Shown here piece by piece: positions 53,227-64,000 of a DNA stretch of 64,000 nucleotides (its first letter is position 1; each line of letters starts with the position of its first letter). Source of the DNA: Linum tenue. Taxonomy: Eukaryota > Streptophyta > Magnoliopsida > Malpighiales > Linaceae. The stretch is from positions 68,635,676 to 68,699,675 of the forward strand of contig CAMGYJ010000006.1 of assembly GCA_946122785.1 (NCBI GenBank), given 5' to 3'. A program made the position numbers and the translations under genes. Under the pieces are notes generated by a model. That model worked only from the letters and a program-made list of their open reading frames with translations. It was not told the origin of the DNA and searched no databases.

Positions 53227-53595
53227 TGTTAGAAACAAAGTTTCTAACGGGTCTCTATTTCAGATCTAGAGATTGAGAATTTAGGGTTTATAGAACAGAA
53301 TTGGGGATTTAGGGATTTGAAGAGAATTTGGGGAAGAACAGAAGAGAATCGGCCTAAGCCTTTGAGGGATTGAGGTCAAGAATTGAGAGGATTGGGATAG
53401 GAATTTAGGGAGATAATTCTTTATTAACTTCTGCTTAATCTGACGAATGACCCAAAGTACATATATATAGAGAAATACTAGAAAACCCTAATACTAAACC
53501 TAATTCTACTAGAAAACTACTAACCATAATAAGAATTACCCTAATAATGATTATAATAATAAATATAGAAACCCGATATAATTCGGTTTCTAACA
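53227..53595 (-). repeat. 5' LTR (369 bp)
   Basis: Base-for-base equal to 50556-50924 in my reading, implying very recent insertion or recent gene conversion. On the minus strand a TATA-like ctatatatatg is present in it, suitable as promoter. Confidence 0.95.
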
Positions 53596-53600
53596 CGCCA

Positions 53601-54353
53601 TTACAAGTTGTTACCCTAATAACAACTAGAATGTTAGCGGTCTATTTGGTCCTTCAATTACAAGTTAATAGATTCATTTGTCATTCATTCTCTATCAAAA
53701 TACCAAAATAATACAATTCTAAACTCCTTAAATTCACGTTTGTGATTCAATTAACACATATACATCTACAGTCCCCCATAAAAAAAAAAAGACATATACG
53801 TCGCTTCTTAAACCTAATTTTCCTAACCGTTTACACTTTGTTATGTTTAGCATATATTTTGTGGTTAGTTTATGACATATGATGTATATTCAATGTTCGA
53901 GCTTTAAAATTATACATATTTTTAACTTAATTACATTAATTTTAAACTGGATTTGCGTGTAACGTATGGGTATGAATTATTCATGAGTATCTGGAAAATG
54001 TGAGATGGATGATAAAAAAGAATTACAATCACAAAAAATGGGAGAGCATGAGTTTAGAAATCGTAAATAGGAATGATGATGGGTTCAACAAAACCCTATA
54101 CACTACCAACCCTAGGTATTAAAACCTTAAGATGTATTGAACAATGGCACTCGAACCAAATTTACATATGCTGACCGTAATGAAATATGTGACCATATTA
54201 TGCACTTATATACATTTTCTCATTACTGAAGACATCTTTTCATTTTAGTTTAGAAGTCAAATTATTGGGGAAAGAACAAGACTTCAATTTCATCTTCATA
54301 TAAATGTTAATAAACATAAAATAACGAGTGCATCTTCATCCAAACTTTTATCT
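53601..54353. other. 3' flank of the kinase gene, AT-rich
   Basis: No coding frame recognised. The right part should contain the 3' UTR of the minus-strand kinase gene. Confidence 0.35.
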
Positions 54354-59485
<5,132 letters not shown>

Positions 59486-59486
59486 G

Positions 59487-59504
59487 TTTTTTTTTTTTTT
59501 TTTT
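59487..59504 (-). promoter_or_regulatory. A18 tract immediately 5' of the kinase start codon
   Basis: In the transcript, 18 consecutive A residues and one C directly precede the ATG at 59485. This is an unusual A-rich leader that may influence initiation. Confidence 0.6.
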
Positions 59505-59550
59505 GGTTTGGGTGGAAGGTGTTTTTGGGGTTGTGAGATGGAAGAGTTAA

Positions 59551-59558
59551 CATATAAG
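59551..59558 (-). promoter_or_regulatory. Possible TATA box of the kinase gene
   Basis: On the minus strand this reads cttatatg, about 66-73 bp upstream of the start codon. It would give a short leader consisting mainly of the A-rich tract. Confidence 0.4.
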
Positions 59559-59639
59559 GAAGAGGGTGTGGGTAGAGTTGTATGCCTGGCTCTAGAGAGA
59601 TACCCACTGAGCTGGTCTGACCCAATAGACTAAATTCCG

Positions 59640-60890
59640 AGAGTCGGATTATCAGTTTGTCATCAGGGTTAGTTTAGTAGTCAGGTCAAATTTTTTTTTT
59701 TGTCATGTAAGGTTTGGTAGGATCATATGATTTATCGGTAGGGTGAATGGCCACACCGTGTGGGTAGTGATTCGATTTGGGGATTGGATCGGAAGACTTG
59801 TAGAGTTTGTCTGGATGGATAAAAGAGATTTTTAGAACTAGTTTAAAGGGTATTTTGTTTAACGAATCAGATCATGATTGACGCTAATGGAGATTAAAAA
59901 GGTTATGAGGTGGAATAAGAGTTGAGTTAATCCATATATTGTACTGCGAGAGTGAAAATTGAACTTATAAATTTTCGTGAGATCTTACTAAATGTTGAAT
60001 TGGAGAATACGTGTGGGAGGGTTGGCTCGGTTTAACAGATATGGGTTGGACCGAACTGGTTTGTCCTGGATTGGAGTTTTGCGAAGGAGAAGAGTCATTG
60101 TCAAGATAAACCTTTGGTTTTGGTTCCTTGCTTTTGCTTTGTGGACTGTGATGGGTATCATTCTGTGTGGCTGCTTTGTAACACAAAGTGGCTTTAGTAT
60201 ATTGCCCATATCAGATATCATTTTAGGAAAAACAAAATTGAGCTGGCTATGGAGAAGAAAGGGAAGAAGTAAAGAATAAACGGATTTGGGGGTGCCCAAA
60301 TCATTAAGCCTTCATATATTAGTCGAGAGTGCCTTTTGTTTTGCATGTTTGCCAATTTCATTATCCTTTCTCCAGTCCGATTGTTAATATTTTTTCTTTC
60401 CTACTGTAGTTATGTATTAACAGTTGATTAAGAGACAAATTAATAAAGTTTCACCAAATATTTCACGCCACCAAAAAAAAAAAATTATTGAACAAGCAAG
60501 CACAATTGAAATGAATTGACAATATAACAATCCAATACGTGATATTCTTAAAATGTGAAGATTAATACACGAAAGAATTAGAATCCTTTAAACTACGGCC
60601 TTTAACTATGGTTTTCGTTGAGTTCTGTAGCAACATACAAAGTATCAACATATACCACTGGAACCATGCCCATATGAAATTATGAATGGAGTTCAATATA
60701 TAATCCATTGGATCGTCCATGGGCTTCATAGACTAATCACATATTTGTGGGCTTTTTGGCTAAGCAACTATTTATGGACTATATACAAATTTATACTTAA
60801 TAATATATGATCTAACAACCTCCTCTAAAGGTCATTAAACATTAATTTTTCAAAAAAATGTCAGTAACGTTTCGTAGAGAATGTTTGAGT
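59640..60890. other. Upstream region of the kinase gene, nothing coding recognised
   Basis: Short frames only, some Pro/Ser-rich and reminiscent of decayed retrotransposon linkers, but without diagnostic motifs. An A-tract (about 60473-60484) is present. Confidence 0.35.
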
Positions 60891-60897
60891 AAGAAGT

Positions 60898-61131
60898 TCA
60901 ACAATGTGGTCCTCTGACCAAGTTCAACAATGTGGTCCTCTGACCAAACATTGTGAGTAACAGTACCATCGCTGACCCAATCGCAAACATAGTGGACATG
61001 AATTTCATGTGCTTGGAACGTTCAAGCAACACAAGATTAACGACAATGTGAATGTTGTCCACAAAGAGATCTATTGGGATCAGATAAGCCATACCCAAAT
61101 CAATCAGTGCATGCGATGCAACATGTGTCAA
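60898..61131 (-). pseudogene. Relic of copia RNase H
   Basis: Minus-strand translation: GMAYLIPIDLFVDNIHIVV, then NLVLLERSKHMKFM. This corresponds to the copia RNase H end (D-N-x-x-A.., NPVLHDRTKHIEVH in the neighbouring element). It is heavily diverged. Its left end contains a 28-bp tandem duplication (aagttcaacaatgtggtcct and onward). Confidence 0.7.
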
Positions 61132-61340
61132 AGAATCAAGAACATGAATCGAAAGAACATAAAGACTTTTTTAACGTGGTATCGTCAGTGTGACACTAGT
61201 CCACGGAGAGGATCTCCCTCTCAGGTTTTAGGTTTTCTTATTTCGTTAAGTCTCCAGTACAGTTTACAGTCATATATATAGGTTGTGAATACAACCCTTA
61301 TTCCGAGAGGCCATTTACAAATAAGTACCTACAATTAACA
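61124..61340 (-). repeat. 3' LTR of the right-hand copia element
   Basis: On the plus strand it starts near tgtgtcaaag and ends ctacaattaaca, giving TG..CA termini. A purine-rich tract (minus strand gagggaggg, 61341-61349) sits directly inside. The partner LTR lies beyond the window. The outer border is my best estimate. Confidence 0.65.
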
Positions 61341-64000
61341 CCCTCCCTCAAATTGATGCTGGGTACGCAACATTAATTTGCCTGATAGGTACCAATGACG
61401 ACTAGAGGATACTGCCTTTGTAAGAATGTCTGCAGTCTGATCTTCTGTATTCAAATAGCTAATCTGTGTCGTTCCTTCTGCAACCAGCTGACGAATATAG
61501 TGCACGTGAACTTCAATGTGCTTCGTACGATCATGTAGAACAGGATTAATCGCTATCTGAATTGCACTTGTGTTATCCCCATAAAGACGCATAGGCATTT
61601 TACATGCAACGCCCAGCTCAAGGAACAACCGCTGCAGCCAAACCATCTGGGAACTCACCTCAGACGTGGATCTGTACTCTGCTTCGGTTGAGGATTTAGA
61701 AACCCTCTCCTGTTTACGACACCTCCAGGAAACAAAAGCCTTACCAAACCGAATACACCAACCAGACGTGGATCGCCTCGTATCCAAACAGCCGGCATAG
61801 TCAGCATCTGCAAAGGCCTCAATCTCTGCTTCTCCCCCAACAAGAAAGAATAAACCAACCTCTCTGGTGTGCTTAAGATATCGAAGAAGACGGTGAACTG
61901 CATCCAAATGTGACGTACGTGCCATACCCACGAACTGGCTCAGAACCTGGACTGAATATGCAATGTCTGGACGCGTATGAGTAAGGTAGATTAAACTACC
62001 TACTATACTGCGATAAAACGACTGATCATCAAGGAGATCTCCATTGGATCGACTCAACTTCAAATTCTGCTCCATAGGTGTGGCACATGGCTTGCAATCC
62101 GTGTATTGTGTTGCCTCCAAAAGATCACTGATATATTTCTTCTGACACACGAGAATACCCGATGATGACTGTTGAACCTCCAAACCAAGGAAATAAGAGA
62201 CCGAACCCAGCTCTTTTAGATTAAAGACAGTATGTAGATGCTGAGTAACCTCACTGATGCTGTCACTGTCATCCCCTGTCACAATCATGTCATCCACATA
62301 GATAAGAAGAACTGTAATCCCATGAATAGTCCGCCTAGTAAACAAAGAGGGGTCGCAGTTACTCTGTGTGAATCCTGCCTGCAGAATAGTACTATGGAAT
62401 TTGTCAAACCAAGCTCTAGGAGCTTGCTTTAACCCATACAAAGAGCGATTCAATTTGCAGACTAGATCAGGATTACCCTTGGCATAACCGGGAGGACACT
62501 CCATATATACCACTTCCTTCATATCTCCGTGTAGAAAGGCATTTTTAACATCTAGTTGATGAAGAGGCCAGGACTTGCTTGCAGCAATAGCTAAAACACT
62601 TCGGACAGTATGCATCTTTGCAACCGGAGCAAACGTCTCGTCATAATCTATCCCAAATTCCTGTCGAAAACCTTGCGCAACCACACGAGCTCTAAACCGC
62701 TCAATCTCCCCATCTGGCTTGACCTTAATATTATAAACCCAGCGGCTGCCAATCACCAACATCTCCGGACGACGAGGAACTAAGTCCCATGTGTGATTAG
62801 CTTCCAAAGCTGCAAACTCCTCGTTCATAGCTCCATTCCAGTTGGGGTCATTCTTCGCGTCACGATAGTGCTTGGGAATGAGTGTAGATTCCGTAGAGAA
62901 GCCAACACAGTCATAATCAAGTAATCTACATGGAGGTTGTCCATGAGTGCTGCTAGGGGTGTCCATTTGGTTTTGGTTTTTTGGTTTTAACCGAAACCAA
63001 ACCAATTGGAAAGCTAATGGTTTTGGTTTTTTGGTTTTAAACCAATAAGCAACTTAATGGTTTTGGTTTGGTTAAAACCGAAAAACCAATATAAACCAAT
63101 AAGAATAAAATTATTTATCAACAAATATTTTTTCTTTTTTTTCTTTTGACACACATGCCAACCAATAATTTGTAAAGGCCATTTACCATTATTATGACGT
63201 TTATTCAATAAAAAGGAGGGAAATAGGAATAAATATGAGTGTATGAGTACATATTGGTTTTTTGGTTATCCAAACCAAAACCAAAACCATTAGGGCCCTT
63301 ATTGGTTTTTGACAACAAAAAACCAATAAGGGCCTTAATGGTTTTGATTTTGGTTTTTGGTTTTTCATACTTAATGGTTTGGTTAACCAAACCAAACCAA
63401 ATTGACAGCCCTAAGTGCTGCGTTGGGATCTTCTAAGTACAGGTAAAGGAGGAGGCGAAAGACTCATATGATCATGGGAAGAAGTTGCCGAAGTGGACGC
63501 ACCAGTGGAATTGGAGGAAGAGGAATTATCCCCTGTAGAGGACATTTGGTGGGTAGATGACGAGGCGGCCGAAGTAGAATGAGAAGTAGAAGAAGTGGAA
63601 GCCTCGGAGGATGAGATTGATGAATAATTATGCCCTGCGGAAGGAGTGCTAGGAGGTGAAGTTCCCGAGAGGCTACCAGAGGAATCATCACCATCATTCG
63701 GCCCTTGATTCACCTGAGCGGGCACAACATCAAACGACGGCAGACTAGACAATAACTCAAGTGAGTTGTCTGCACGCGAACGATCATCAACTGGATAGTG
63801 CATCACTTGCTCCAAGAAGACGACATGGCACGAGATACGCATCCGGCGAGCAGCAGTATCATAGCATAAATATCCCTTATGCTGATCACTGTATCCCATG
63901 AAGACACATCTGGCCGTTTTAGGATCAAGTTTACTCCTCTCCTTTTTGGGAAGTAGAACAAAACACACACACCCGAATACCCGAAGAAAGGAATAGGATG
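61335..64000 (-). pseudogene. Copia Pol C-terminal part (integrase end, RT, RNase H), split by a hAT element; runs off the window
   Basis: From the right edge leftward: the integrase C-terminal FGCVCFVLLPKKERSKLDPK and FMGYSDQHKGY, then a Ser-rich linker. A hAT insertion (62954-63413) follows. The RT then has YDETFAPVAKMHTVR, QLDVKNAFLHGD and YVDDMIVTGDD. RNase H has FADADYAGCLDTRRS, SSTEAEYRS, YGDNTSAIQIA and RTKHIEVHVHYIR. The frame ends at 61335 just inside the LTR. Apart from the hAT insertion, both parts are open. It is a different copia lineage from the element at 9017. The window ends within pol, so gag and the 5' LTR are not visible. Confidence 0.93.
62954..63413. mobile_element. hAT-type MITE inside copia pol (460 bp)
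   Basis: Perfect 8-bp TSD agtgctgc at 62946-62953 and 63414-63421. TIRs taggggtgtccatttggttt on the left and, inverted from the right, tagggctgtcaatttggttt. The interior is made of inverted ggttttggtttttt and aaccaaaacc tracts. Confidence 0.93.

Larger units (their letters stand above)
50556..53595 (-). mobile_element. Non-autonomous LTR retrotransposon with identical LTRs and one orphan ORF
   Basis: Two 369-bp LTRs (50556-50924 and 53227-53595) show no difference when read side by side. The TSD cgcca is perfect at 50551-50555 and 53596-53600. In minus orientation a tRNA-Met primer site lies 2 nt inside the 5' LTR, and a polypurine tract precedes the 3' LTR. The LTR termini are TG..CA. The internal region is fully occupied by one 795-codon frame without gag, protease, integrase, RT or RNase H motifs. 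It must depend on a helper element. Confidence 0.93.

Overview
This is a eudicot plant nuclear window. Genes have canonical GT..AG introns, the conserved families are plant-specific, a plastid ycf2 fragment is embedded, and transposable elements are dense. The species cannot be named from sequence alone. Six conserved genes stand out: an At1g76070-like protein (1872-2816, -), a LYRM2-type LYR protein spliced from two exons (17878-18904, +), a second LYR protein resembling EMB1793 (26554-27066, +), a seven-exon prolyl 4-hydroxylase (35179-38116, +), a seven-exon RluA-type pseudouridine synthase (46704-49516, -) and an eight-exon calcium-dependent protein kinase (54354-59485, -). From memory, the order CPK - pseudouridine synthase - LYR - LYR - At1g76070-like matches Arabidopsis At1g76040 to At1g76070, so this looks like a conserved gene block inflated by transposons. 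I rebuilt splice sites by hand; every splice phase closes and total lengths are 81, 290, 432 and 520 residues.

The rest is mostly mobile DNA, often with target-site duplications (TSDs) that fix the borders. There are five hAT-type elements with 8-bp TSDs (7365, 14012, 16185, 25588, 62954). A Mutator-like group with 9-10 bp TSDs includes a 1.48-kb Pack-MULE (21202-22683) carrying a broken APETALA3-type MADS-box fragment. LINEs comprise a 5'-truncated copy (5472), a decayed copy (15813), a copy with two nonsense codons (30422-34531), an apparently intact full-length copy (38134-44788) and a 32-bp tail-only insertion (58040). LTR elements comprise a nearly intact Ty1/copia (9017-13588), a solo LTR (56753), another copia cut by the right window edge (61124 onward), and a 3.04-kb element with identical LTRs whose only reading frame, 795 codons, resembles no gag or pol that I recognise (50556-53595).

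Transposons have reached sensitive positions of the host genes. The full-length LINE sits antisense in the prolyl hydroxylase 3' UTR, 17 nt past the stop codon. A 916-bp near-perfect palindrome begins 50 bp upstream of the pseudouridine synthase start codon, with the orphan LTR element just beyond it. The kinase introns hold a Mutator-like MITE, a solo LTR, a tandem array and the tail-only LINE insertion. The copia element at 9017 landed about 75 bp upstream of the start of a short paralog of the At1g76070-like gene. The most novel items are the orphan LTR element, the palindrome at the pseudouridine synthase promoter and the MADS-carrying Pack-MULE.
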